In this document: positions 37,124 to 45,967 of the stretch, piece by piece
Layout of the letters: every line of letters starts with the position of its first letter
Numbering within the stretch: the stretch's first letter is position 1
Assembly: GCF_019977735.1 (NCBI RefSeq)
Contig: NZ_AP025019.1
Span: forward strand, 248,001 to 312,000
Length of the DNA stretch: 64,000 nt
DNA from: Calothrix sp. PCC 7716
Lineage (GTDB): Bacteria > Cyanobacteriota > Cyanobacteriia > Cyanobacteriales > Nostocaceae
Direction of reading: 5' to 3'
Notes under the pieces: generated by a model
Databases searched by the model: none
What the model saw: the letters and a program-made list of their open reading frames with translations, nothing else
Told to the model about the DNA's origin: nothing
Position numbers and translations under genes: made by a program

Positions 37124-37928
37124 TAACTTTAGCAAGGTTATTGGTAATAAATTAGCAATTAGTTCGCTAAAAAATATTATCAATAAAGACAAATATGCAC
37201 CTGCATACTTATTTAGTGGGGTATCGGGTATAGGCAAGTTTGAAGCAGCATTTATATTTGCTTGTTGCCTCGTAGCTTGTCATACAGAAATACTAATCAT
37301 TGAAAACTTTGAAGGTGCCACGAGTATTAAAATCGAACAAATGCACGAGATGATAAGTTGGTGTGCCACTAAACCTATAATTGGTACAAGAAAGACAGTC
37401 ATTATCGATGCCAAAGATGGTCTATCCGAAAAATGTAGCAATGCACTATTAAAAACACTAGAGGCGCCTCCCTCTGGAGTAACAATAATAGTGGTATCAA
37501 ATAGTGAGATGCTACCGACCATCAATAGCAGATGTCACCACATACCATTTAACAGACTAACTTCGTCTGAAGTTAGCGAGGTGTTAAATAATCTAGGGCA
37601 TACAAATGTAAACGGCGCCATAATTGATGCTGCACAGGGTAGCCCAGGTAAAGCACTACAAATCTTCAACGAGTGGGACAACATTTCAACTTTTGTAGAA
37701 GACTTATCCACCTTACCCAATTCAATAACACAAGCACTATCTATTAGTACCACTATTACCAAACTTGAATATCAGTCACAAGTAGTACTGCTACAAGTAC
37801 TAACCTTAGTGTGGTGGAAGCAATACAATGTTGCGTTGCTGGGCAAGGCTACCACTGCGATGACTTGCCTAAAAGCAAAGCTAAACCCGCGCGCAGTATG
37901 GGATACCTTACTTACAACAAATCAATAA
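37116..37928 (+). CDS. holB: DNA polymerase III delta' subunit
   Basis: 270 residues, shorter than the usual ~330. The start FSKVIGNKLAISSLKNII and YLFSGVSGIGKFEAA are typical of HolB, the latter being a P-loop-like GxxGxGK ending in Phe rather than Thr/Ser, so ATP binding is doubtful, as in many delta' subunits. LLKTLEAPPSGVTIIVVSNS and TINSRCHHIPF (the SRC motif that supplies an arginine finger to DnaX) are conserved. The zinc module is missing. With DnaX and delta it completes a clamp loader. Confidence 0.88.
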   Translation: MSNNFSKVIGNKLAISSLKNIINKDKYAPAYLFSGVSGIGKFEAAFIFACCLVACHTEILIIENFEGATSIKIEQMHEMISWCATKPIIGTRKTVIIDAKDGLSEKCSNALLKTLEAPPSGVTIIVVSNSEMLPTINSRCHHIPFNRLTSSEVSEVLNNLGHTNVNGAIIDAAQGSPGKALQIFNEWDNISTFVEDLSTLPNSITQALSISTTITKLEYQSQVVLLQVLTLVWWKQYNVALLGKATTAMTCLKAKLNPRAVWDTLLTTNQ

Positions 37929-37945
37929 ACATAACAATATCCGTA

Positions 37946-37980
37946 TGGCTCGCAGGAGCCACGCTGATATTATTTTATTT
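37946..37980 (+). repeat. Dispersed hairpin repeat, copy 2, terminator-like
   Basis: TGGCTC-GCAG-GAGCCA stem followed by TATTATTTTATTTTTCTT. It closes the clamp-loader operon and is related to the copies at 23029, 58214 and 63324. Confidence 0.65.
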
Positions 37981-38058
37981 TTCTTGTGCAAGATAAAAAA
38001 TGAATCAATATAATTACTGATGTCACGCATATCAATTTGAGTTTTAGCTAGATAAAAT

Positions 38059-41000
38059 ATGCGTACTATTGAAATCGAATCAAATCTTAAAACTACTCCC
38101 AAACAACGTTGGGAAAATAATAAACAAGCGATAATAACACTTCATCAGTTGCGAGCGACTGGAAAACAGCCAACCCGAGAGCAATTAATAAAACTCGCAT
38201 CATTTAACGGGTGGGGTAGTTTATCGCGCGTATTTAATCTGAACCCAACCGGATGGGAAGCAGTAGCACAACAGGAACTCAAGGAATTATTAGGTGAAAG
38301 GGAGTACAACAATGCAGCCGCCTTAACCCTAAATGCTTACTACACAGACCCAGCAATCATCCGCAGTATATGGGATGTAATAGTTAAAGCAGGATTCAAG
38401 AATGGTAGAGTTCTTGAACCGGCTTGCGGGACAGGTTTATTCTTCGGTGGAATGAAACCACACTACCTCAACAAATCGGAATTATTTGGAGTAGAAATCG
38501 ACCCAACATCTGCGGCTATCGCACAATATTTATATCCCGACGCGGTTATACACAACTCACCATTCGAGAAAGTACAATTTCCTGATAATTATTTTGACCT
38601 TATAGTATCTAACGTACCTTTTGGCAGCTTAGGAATCAGCGACCCAAGCTATGACCACCTTGGACTCAAGATACATAACTACTTTCTTGCTAAATGTAGT
38701 GATTTAGTGCGGGTTGGGGGGTTGATAGGCATCATTACTTCGTCATACACACTTGATGCTCCAGGTAGTCAAAGATTCCGCGAGTGGTTAAGCAAAAAAC
38801 TTAAGCTAATTACAGCTTTTAGGTTACCTAACACAGCATTCAAAGAAGTTGCAAATACAGAAGTCACAACCGATTTCCTGTTATTCCAAAAAGTTGAGGC
38901 GCCAACTGACAAAGAAGACCTACCCAGTATTCCAAACTGGATTTATAGCGACAAAGTTATAATTGAACCTCAAAATTGGCAAATTGACGGTAAAGGAGAA
39001 CTATCAGAAGCGTACCTATCAAATTATTATCGCAAAGAATTTGATGGTAGAAAATTTGATTTGCAATACCAAAAGCTGATCGACGATAAACCAAACGATG
39101 AAAGGTTCGCACAATTTAAGGAGAAAATCTATACTGGTGCCCAACAATTAATTGGCGCCCCATCAGTAAACAAACTCTACGGTGACGGATTCGCGTTGCT
39201 CAGTGATGGTCGAGATGTTCTTGCTGCAATTGATGCCATCAAGATTGATAAATGTTATCAGCCTAGCAACTCCAAAGACAAAGTTATTGTAATTCCACCC
39301 GAATTACAAAATGTCAAAGACATGGCATTTTGCTTGCACGAAGGGAGGGTATACCAAAGGCAAGGTTCCAACCTCGTAAAAGTAAAAAATGTTGAAATCG
39401 AGCGCATCAAATCATTTTGGCGCCTGCGTGAAGCCACTATCGAATGTCTAAACGCACAATCAACTAATGATAATCTTGAGCCATATCAACAGCGACTCAA
39501 GCAAGAATATGAAAGCTTTATCTTTACATGGGGTAAAGTAAACGAAAAAAGAAATACTGATAAGCTTGACAGAGACCCAAATTACTACCTAATAAGAGGA
39601 CTTGAAAAGCCTAAATCATCAACGCTTGCCGATATATTCCACAAGCGAGTATGCTCCTACAATGTAGCACCGACAAGTGCATCAAACATACACGATGCAA
39701 TTTCAATATCTTTGACAAATACGGGCAAGTTTGATATTTCCTATGCTAGTAAGTTGCTAAACAAGTCAGAATCGGAAGTTATTCAACTACTTGAAGCTGA
39801 AACTCTTGCTTATTTTAATCCGGAAACTCAAAATTGGGAGCTAAAAGATGCATACCTTAGCGGTAATGTTGTTGAGAAGTTAACACTTGCCAATCAGCAC
39901 TTGCTTGCTCGCAATGTTGAAGCGCTCAAAAGAACACTGCCATTACCTATGCTACCTCCAACATCAAGCAACATCAAGTTCGCTTGCATTGAAGCACTTG
40001 GCATAGAATGGGATACGCTTTCAAAGCACAAGCAAGAAACAATCCTCAAAAAGCATATCAACGCATCAATCGGCGCCGGTTGGATTGATAGTAAATACTA
40101 CCAGCAATTCGCGCTTGAAGTATTGAAAATTTCAACAACAATAAGGAAAGTTGATACCGCTAACCTTTCCTGCTGGACTGTAAAAGGTTACTCACGCGAC
40201 GTAATCGAGTATGGAACACAGCATCTCAATAGTTTAGAGATATTTCGTTATACCCTCAATCGGCAAGAACCGCGTGTATCTTTGTATGACGATGAGAAAA
40301 AGTTAGATATTAATGCTTCCAACAAAGCAACAGAAGCAGCACGCACTAAAGCTAATCTAATCAAGAAAGCTTTTGCTGATTGGATATGGTCAGATAAAAC
40401 AAGAAGTATAGAACTATGCCTGCATTATAACCAACACGTAAATGTTTACGTTGACCGCCAGTACGACGGGTCGTATCTAACATTTCCAGGCATGAACCCA
40501 GCAATTAAGCTCAAGAAGCATCAAAGAAATGCAGTAGCCCGAATGATTCAAACTGGCGCCACCTTCCTTGGTCATCAAGTTGGGTTCGGCAAAACATATA
40601 CGCTAATTGCAGCAATTATGGAATGTCGCCGTTTGAAACTAGTCAAGCGTCCCATACTTGTTGCACTAAACGGTACTGAGCAGCAAATATACGATGATTG
40701 GAAGAAGCTATACCCTACTGCTAACGTATTATTGCTGCCTAACTTGAATGCTGATAACCGTAAATACTTCTCTGCTGCACTTGCTAGCGCTGACTTTGAT
40801 GGAGTAATACTAACGCACTCTCAGTATTTCTCACTCGCATTATCCAAAGAGTATCAGCTTGAATTCCTTGAAAAAGAAAAGTCAATATTAAAAGATTACC
40901 TGAACAGCGTTAAATCTGATGGTGACAAAGGCGCCGCAAAACAAATACAGCGAACGCTAAGGACAATCGAAAACCGTATATACAAAGTAACAAACTCTGA

Positions 41001-43254
41001 GCGCAAAGATAACCATATAGATTTTGAGGACTTGCGTATTGATTTGGTAGCAGTTGATGAAGTGCAAATGTTTAAGAATTTGTCTGTCATCACGAAGCTA
41101 TTCAATATCAAAGGTATCCAAACTACCTACAGCCAACGCGCAACCGATAATTATATGAAGTTGCTGCACGTAATGAATAATGCCATCAAAGGCATAAAGA
41201 ACACGGGCAGTAAAATATTTGCGGCAACAGGAACAGTTATCAATAATAGCTTGTGCGAGATATTCACGTGGATAAGAACATATGCACCCCAAGAATTAGA
41301 AAAGCTTAAAGCAAGCGCGTTCGATAAGTTCATGAGTTATTTCGGTGTAATATCGAGTGGTGCCGAGATTTCAGCAAGCGGTCAGTACAAAGTGATGACC
41401 CGCTTCAAGAGTTTCTGCAATTTGCAACCACTGCGCGCACTTTGTAAGCAATTCCTTGATATAGCTAATTCTCATACTCATCCAGAAATTGCAGATGAAC
41501 TCCAAATCCCCGACGAGAAATATATTGATGTCGTAGTACCCCCATCTGAAGCACAACTTAAATTCTTAAGAGATGCAGCAGTCAAACGTGCCAAAGCTAT
41601 CCAAGACCGTGAAGTTGACCCACGCGAAGACAACTTCTTGAAGCTAACTACTGACTTTAACCTTTGGGCTTTATCTGGTCGTCTTGGTGGAGAAATGAAA
41701 GAGGCACTTTGTAGTAAATTACATCAATGTGCATGGAACGTTTGGCAAATATGGAAAGCGAGTCAGTCCACAAAGCGCACACAGCTTATATTCTGTGATT
41801 ATAGTACACCTAAGTGTGACAGGTATAACGTGTATGACTACATGAAATTACTGCTAAAGGCATTAGGCATTCCTGAATCGCAAATCGCTTTCATCCATGA
41901 TTATGATGCTGAGGAAAGACCCAAACTATACAAGCTTATCGAACAAGGCAAAGTTCAAGTACTAATTGGTAGTACAAGTAAGCTAGGTACTGGGTGTAAC
42001 GTACACAAGCGCGGTATTGTCGCAATGCACCACCTCGATGCTCCCTGGCGCCCAAGCGACCTAAAGCAAAGAGATGGAAGAGGAGTAAGGCAAGGTAACG
42101 GCGATTTACTTGGCGAAAAAGTCAAGGCAGTGCTTATATTCCGGTATATCACCGAGCAATTGGATGCTTTGCGCTGGCAGGTATTAGCAGTAAAACAGGA
42201 ATTTATTGAGAAATTCTTCAACGGTGATGAAGATGAAATTGAAAACTGTGAAGAGGTTGTTTACTCTTATCACCAAGTTATGTCAATTGCAACTGGAAAC
42301 CCATTATTGATTGAAGAAGCAAATCTACGCAACGAATTGAACATGTTGCTAATGCAGCTTTCTTCCCACGAGCAACAACAATTTTCGTTATCCTATGAAC
42401 AAAGAAAATGGGAATTGTGGATACCAGAGCTACAAGACAAAATTGCGCGCGTCAAAGAAGATATCAACAATGTTGATAGTGTACCAGAAATATTTGAATA
42501 CACTCAAATCGAGGATAATATCAATGCTGCTCGTAAACAGGCACTAAATGAACAACCCATATACTTTGTTCAATTAGGTAAATATCGCAATTTCGGTATA
42601 TATGGATATTACAATACTTACAAAAAGGAGGTAGAAATTTCACTGCGTGGGTTAGCAGAATATGATTTCAATACTGTTATCAAAGGTGCGCGCGTACCGT
42701 TTCAAGTCAAGCACATACTCAATAGCATTGATGAATTAATAGCGTTAATACCCGATTATTTGAGTCAATTAAACGCTGAAATTAAAAGCGCTAACATTGA
42801 ACTTTCTAGATGCAAGTCTCTCGTTGGCAAGCAGTTTGACGAAATGGATCGTATCTCAGAAATAAAGCAACGCTTGGGTGACATCGAAGCCATCCTGGAA
42901 GAACATGAAGGTGCTGTTTATGACATGTATTCTTCAGAAGATGAAATTAAGAGCGAATCTAGTAGTGATAACAATGAATCAGGCGACGATGATGAGTCGA
43001 AGGGTGTAAACAAATTCTGGACAATGCAAGATAGAAGTAGTGGCGCCACTACCCTCGAAAAAGAAGTAGTAGATATGCTACTAAATCAAACGCACGATAA
43101 TGTTGATTGGCTTACAGAATTTATCAAAAATCAATCAAGCACCATTGCGATAACTATTAAAACAACTGACACAGCGACATCATCAACAATTGCACAAATC
43201 AATTCAAAACCTGCTGCCGTTAGTACTAAGCAGTTAAGTTTGTTTGAATTGTAA
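38059..43254 (+). CDS. DNA methyltransferase-helicase fusion, DarB-like
   Basis: 1731 residues. The N-terminal N6-adenine-type methyltransferase has motif I VLEPACGTGLFFGG (~118-131), acidic GVEIDPT (~144-150) and motif IV SNVPFG (~184-189). A superfamily 2 helicase follows: Walker A VGFGKT (~839), DEVQ motif II (~1000), and STSKLGTGCNVHKRG with QRDGRGVRQG (~1325-1342). The tail is acidic and ends QLSLFEL, a canonical clamp-binding motif. Such fusions are found in phages and plasmids; P1 DarB protects DNA against type I restriction. Antirestriction is therefore likely but inferred. Its target sequence is unknown. Confidence 0.85.
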   Translation: MRTIEIESNLKTTPKQRWENNKQAIITLHQLRATGKQPTREQLIKLASFNGWGSLSRVFNLNPTGWEAVAQQELKELLGEREYNNAAALTLNAYYTDPAIIRSIWDVIVKAGFKNGRVLEPACGTGLFFGGMKPHYLNKSELFGVEIDPTSAAIAQYLYPDAVIHNSPFEKVQFPDNYFDLIVSNVPFGSLGISDPSYDHLGLKIHNYFLAKCSDLVRVGGLIGIITSSYTLDAPGSQRFREWLSKKLKLITAFRLPNTAFKEVANTEVTTDFLLFQKVEAPTDKEDLPSIPNWIYSDKVIIEPQNWQIDGKGELSEAYLSNYYRKEFDGRKFDLQYQKLIDDKPNDERFAQFKEKIYTGAQQLIGAPSVNKLYGDGFALLSDGRDVLAAIDAIKIDKCYQPSNSKDKVIVIPPELQNVKDMAFCLHEGRVYQRQGSNLVKVKNVEIERIKSFWRLREATIECLNAQSTNDNLEPYQQRLKQEYESFIFTWGKVNEKRNTDKLDRDPNYYLIRGLEKPKSSTLADIFHKRVCSYNVAPTSASNIHDAISISLTNTGKFDISYASKLLNKSESEVIQLLEAETLAYFNPETQNWELKDAYLSGNVVEKLTLANQHLLARNVEALKRTLPLPMLPPTSSNIKFACIEALGIEWDTLSKHKQETILKKHINASIGAGWIDSKYYQQFALEVLKISTTIRKVDTANLSCWTVKGYSRDVIEYGTQHLNSLEIFRYTLNRQEPRVSLYDDEKKLDINASNKATEAARTKANLIKKAFADWIWSDKTRSIELCLHYNQHVNVYVDRQYDGSYLTFPGMNPAIKLKKHQRNAVARMIQTGATFLGHQVGFGKTYTLIAAIMECRRLKLVKRPILVALNGTEQQIYDDWKKLYPTANVLLLPNLNADNRKYFSAALASADFDGVILTHSQYFSLALSKEYQLEFLEKEKSILKDYLNSVKSDGDKGAAKQIQRTLRTIENRIYKVTNSERKDNHIDFEDLRIDLVAVDEVQMFKNLSVITKLFNIKGIQTTYSQRATDNYMKLLHVMNNAIKGIKNTGSKIFAATGTVINNSLCEIFTWIRTYAPQELEKLKASAFDKFMSYFGVISSGAEISASGQYKVMTRFKSFCNLQPLRALCKQFLDIANSHTHPEIADELQIPDEKYIDVVVPPSEAQLKFLRDAAVKRAKAIQDREVDPREDNFLKLTTDFNLWALSGRLGGEMKEALCSKLHQCAWNVWQIWKASQSTKRTQLIFCDYSTPKCDRYNVYDYMKLLLKALGIPESQIAFIHDYDAEERPKLYKLIEQGKVQVLIGSTSKLGTGCNVHKRGIVAMHHLDAPWRPSDLKQRDGRGVRQGNGDLLGEKVKAVLIFRYITEQLDALRWQVLAVKQEFIEKFFNGDEDEIENCEEVVYSYHQVMSIATGNPLLIEEANLRNELNMLLMQLSSHEQQQFSLSYEQRKWELWIPELQDKIARVKEDINNVDSVPEIFEYTQIEDNINAARKQALNEQPIYFVQLGKYRNFGIYGYYNTYKKEVEISLRGLAEYDFNTVIKGARVPFQVKHILNSIDELIALIPDYLSQLNAEIKSANIELSRCKSLVGKQFDEMDRISEIKQRLGDIEAILEEHEGAVYDMYSSEDEIKSESSSDNNESGDDDESKGVNKFWTMQDRSSGATTLEKEVVDMLLNQTHDNVDWLTEFIKNQSSTIAITIKTTDTATSSTIAQINSKPAAVSTKQLSLFEL

Positions 43255-43346
43255 TAAATTAATAACGAGGCATGATTAATAATCTTGCTTCATTATTTTT
43301 TCAATAATATTACTAAATCGATACGATTAACACAAATAATCATGTC

Positions 43347-43466
43347 ATGAGCCAAGCAGTGTCGGAAACCATCGTCACTCTCGTGGGCGGGTTTCCCGAC
43401 GCCCCAGAAGTAACGTTCCCGTTGGACTGGCGAACCCAAAAGGAGGAAAAATCAAATGCTAAATAA
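43347..43466 (+). CDS. Possible 39-residue leader or small protein
   Basis: An open frame with ATG 43347 in an unusually GC-rich stretch. It reads as a plausible peptide (VTLVGGFPDAPEVTFP) and its last bases contain AGGAGG, a strong ribosome-binding site 9 bases before the next gene's start; it overlaps that gene by 11 bases. The DNA also folds: GTCGGAAACC pairs with GGTTTCCCGAC. It could be a translated leader controlling the next gene or a small coupled gene. I do not recognise a family. Confidence 0.45.
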   Translation: MSQAVSETIVTLVGGFPDAPEVTFPLDWRTQKEEKSNAK

Positions 43467-44010
43467 ACTTAAATCAGTAATTTCTGAAATATTGAAAAAT
43501 AGAAGCATCTTTTTTGAGTGCGGATACCACATGCATATAAATATAAACGAAAGTTTTGTTACATATAAAGGACGAGTAATTAAACATCATGATTTTAATT
43601 ATTGGAAGGAGGCAAATACTATGCAGGAATTATATCAAAGATGCCTGCATATCGAATCATTAGGGTTAAAAGCTAACATACATAATGTCGCGCGCGAGTG
43701 GGAAGATTACAAAAATCTTCAGCCAGGTATTCCAACTTTAACTGCCTACCCGTGGGTAAGCGATGATTACTACGAAAGCAGAAACGTTTGGCGCCCAATT
43801 AGTCAAAAGCAGTATGAAAGACATCTAAACGTGGTTCCCCCAATCACGATGGTTCGAGGTGGATTTATTCAAGGAGAAGCAATCACTTACGACTCTAAAA
43901 GAGAAACTATTTACCTTGCCTGCCGGGAACAGTCAGGTAGGTATTACGCTAAATTGACAAATTTGAATAATTTCTACACTGAAATGAAACAAAAAATTAA
44001 CCAGCAATAA
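43456..44010 (+). CDS. Single-module protein of the HIESLGLK family
   Basis: 184 residues with a strong AGGAGG ribosome-binding site. It consists of one copy of a module found four times in this region: a short N-terminal strand region (FVTYKGRVIKHH), then ELYQRCLHIESLGLKANIHN, a Trp/Tyr region with YPWVSDDYYESRNVWRPI, and a C-terminal stretch TIYLACREQSGRYYAKLTNL. I know no name for it. Conserved Cys, His, Trp and Tyr suggest a small folded binding domain. It overlaps the methyltransferase gene by one base. Confidence 0.8.
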   Translation: MLNKLKSVISEILKNRSIFFECGYHMHININESFVTYKGRVIKHHDFNYWKEANTMQELYQRCLHIESLGLKANIHNVAREWEDYKNLQPGIPTLTAYPWVSDDYYESRNVWRPISQKQYERHLNVVPPITMVRGGFIQGEAITYDSKRETIYLACREQSGRYYAKLTNLNNFYTEMKQKINQQ

Positions 44011-44537
44011 TGATACAAAATCAGCAACAATGGTTAGACTATACACGTTGGAAGTCAGCACGTTGGAAAACTGCTATCCACAGAACAAAACTATCCCAAC
44101 CGATTAAAGGTGCCATCGCAAGGGGTATCATACATGAAAATAGCCAGCTACTTGACATCGGTTGTGGACATCGTAGCGACTGTAACCTGCTCAATCAGCA
44201 AGGCATAAAAGCAGTAGGGTTTGACCCATACTATTATCCACAACTTGAGCTAATTCAACCAACAGAAGTTATTTCATTAAACTTCGTCATTAATGTTATC
44301 GAATGCCCATTTGAAAGAGAATATGTACTAAAATGGGCATGGGAACTAACAAAACAATGGTTGATTATTGCGGTTCAACTACACAACCCTAGCAAAAATC
44401 GAATTGGTGAAATACAAACAAAAAAAGGCACTTTTCAAAAGTATTACACTAATTGCGAATTAACTAAATTTATCAACAGCACCATCAGACCCAAATACAT
44501 CAAATCTAAATCAGGCATCGTTTTTATCCGCAAATAA
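44010..44537 (+). CDS. DNA phosphorothioation-associated methyltransferase-like protein, short form
   Basis: 175 residues. KTAIHRTKLSQP (20-31), LLDIGCGHRSD (47-57, SAM-binding motif I), GFDPYYYP (70-77) and NFVINVIECPFER (91-103) match the N-terminal core of the family annotated as DNA phosphorothioation-associated putative methyltransferase, whose longer members have many more residues. This looks like a minimal version. No dnd (dndA-E) genes are seen nearby, so it is an orphan. Its ATG overlaps the upstream stop (TAATG), and a strong terminator follows at 44547. Confidence 0.75.
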   Translation: MIQNQQQWLDYTRWKSARWKTAIHRTKLSQPIKGAIARGIIHENSQLLDIGCGHRSDCNLLNQQGIKAVGFDPYYYPQLELIQPTEVISLNFVINVIECPFEREYVLKWAWELTKQWLIIAVQLHNPSKNRIGEIQTKKGTFQKYYTNCELTKFINSTIRPKYIKSKSGIVFIRK

Positions 44538-44546
44538 ATTATTAAT

Positions 44547-44577
44547 AATCTTACTAAATATAGTAAGATTTTTTTTA
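44547..44577 (+). terminator. Intrinsic terminator
   Basis: AATCTTACTA / TAGTAAGATT perfect 10-bp stem with loop AATA, followed by six further T. It ends the module/methyltransferase operon. Confidence 0.9.
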
Positions 44578-44711
44578 ACATTAAATCAATTAAATCATAC
44601 AAATAACTTATGAAATTTTAAAAAATAACTCGTAGATATCCACGTCCTATAACACCAAGAAGACTGAATGCATCTGAAAAAGCACTACAAAAAGAACGCA
44701 ATAAATTCCCT

Positions 44712-45041
44712 TTGCTCTCTGATTGGATAGCAGAACAACAACCTACACCAGAAGGACGACTAGTTAAGTTTCAAGACTCGGAAATCATAGCTGAAAAAAG
44801 AAATAGAGAATATGCAGCGTCAATGTGGCGCCACTCAAGAAAAATATTATATAGTTTATCCTTTCAGGAGAGGCAGAAGTTAGTTGCCGAGTGGAATAAA
44901 TCACATCTACCAAAAACATATGAATACTTTGCTGATTTTCTAGCTAATAACATCCCTTCTGTAAAAGAAACAGCATTAAAAGAACTAGAAGAATCAACTA
45001 ATAATCACCATCAATCAATTAAACAGCTTTATACGCAATAA
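44712..45041 (+). CDS. Hypothetical protein with probably interrupted N-terminus
   Basis: 109 residues from TTG 44712. The frame continues upstream with protein-like sequence (RRYPRPITPRRLNASEKAL) back to a TAA at 44619-44621; before that lies an in-frame ATG at 44610, three codons earlier. So either the gene is ATG-started and broken at codon 4, or it uses an unusual start. The visible protein is basic and helical (WRHSRKILYSLSFQERQKLVAEW). I do not recognise a family, though the pattern of Pro-rich start plus QQPTPEGR looks conserved-like. Confidence 0.55.
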   Translation: MLSDWIAEQQPTPEGRLVKFQDSEIIAEKRNREYAASMWRHSRKILYSLSFQERQKLVAEWNKSHLPKTYEYFADFLANNIPSVKETALKELEESTNNHHQSIKQLYTQ

Positions 45042-45163
45042 AACAAATTTAATCAATTCTCTACTAATATGTTGCAGCACTCCTTCTGCTTCATTTTTTG
45101 AAATATTCAATATTATTACTTAATCTACGTTTATAGTCTGCACACTAAAGTGAGTATGCGGAC

Positions 45164-45484
45164 ATGCAAACAAATAATAAATTATCTTTTATTGCCAAAA
45201 CCATCATAGAACAAATGGGTGGCATGGGTAAATTAGTAGCAATGATAGGCGCCTGGAATTTTCAAGAGGAAAAGAAACCAGACGGCATTTCTTTCAGATT
45301 CAAAGGCAGCAAGATTGCCAACCACGTCAAAATAACACTTGTATCTGATTTATATATAGTGCAATTTTCCCTTATCTCCGCAAAAGATGGTTTGTGTAGA
45401 GAAGGAGAAAAATACGAAGGTGTATACGACACCATGTTGAAAGGAATTTTTGAAGATTATACCAAATTGTATCTTTCACTATAG
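45164..45484 (+). CDS. Phage-type conserved hypothetical protein
   Basis: 106 residues. The pattern IIEQMGG...LVAMIGAWNF, ISFRFKGSKIANHVKITL, LYIVQFSLIS and YEGVYDTMLKGIFEDYTKLYLSL resembles a small family often seen in phages and plasmids with no known function. Predicted alpha/beta fold, no Cys in the core. It lies 13 bases before the next gene and probably shares its transcript. Confidence 0.7.
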   Translation: MQTNNKLSFIAKTIIEQMGGMGKLVAMIGAWNFQEEKKPDGISFRFKGSKIANHVKITLVSDLYIVQFSLISAKDGLCREGEKYEGVYDTMLKGIFEDYTKLYLSL

Positions 45485-45497
45485 GAGAAATATTTCA

Positions 45498-45944
45498 ATG
45501 AGTGCAACAAAGCATTTTATTAATACTAATTGTTTCATCGATGAAACCACAGGTACATATAGATTCAAAGATGGATTTCCTCAATCGGCACCTGAACACA
45601 TCATGCAGCAAAGGTTAGCAAATGCTGGGTTAATAGATAAAACTCAACAACAAAAACAATTCAATTATGAATGCAGCGACCTAGATAAACATAAATTCTA
45701 TCAAGCAATCAATAATGGCAAAAAAGTAAAAATTGATTCGACTTGGTACAACGTATACCTTGACATGGAACCATACGAATACAACTGCAATGTTCAATGG
45801 TTTGAAAATAACGCGACATTCACAAAAGTATTAATCGATTTTATAGTCAAAATAAACAATGAAATGATTGCCTTTTGGTATGATATGGATGAGAAGCAGT
45901 TTTACTGCCGCAAACTGATTAATTACAAGTTATCAGTTCAATAA
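45498..45944 (+). CDS. Hypothetical protein
   Basis: 148 residues from ATG 45498, preceded by a good ribosome-binding site (AGGAGA, 9 bases upstream). An earlier in-frame ATG lies within the previous gene and is rejected. Aromatic-rich (WYNVYLDMEPYEYNCNVQWF) with a predicted beta-rich second half. No family recognised. Followed after 23 bases by the ASCH-domain gene. Confidence 0.75.
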   Translation: MSATKHFINTNCFIDETTGTYRFKDGFPQSAPEHIMQQRLANAGLIDKTQQQKQFNYECSDLDKHKFYQAINNGKKVKIDSTWYNVYLDMEPYEYNCNVQWFENNATFTKVLIDFIVKINNEMIAFWYDMDEKQFYCRKLINYKLSVQ

Positions 45945-45967
45945 ATTCATGCGCCATTATTAAACAA

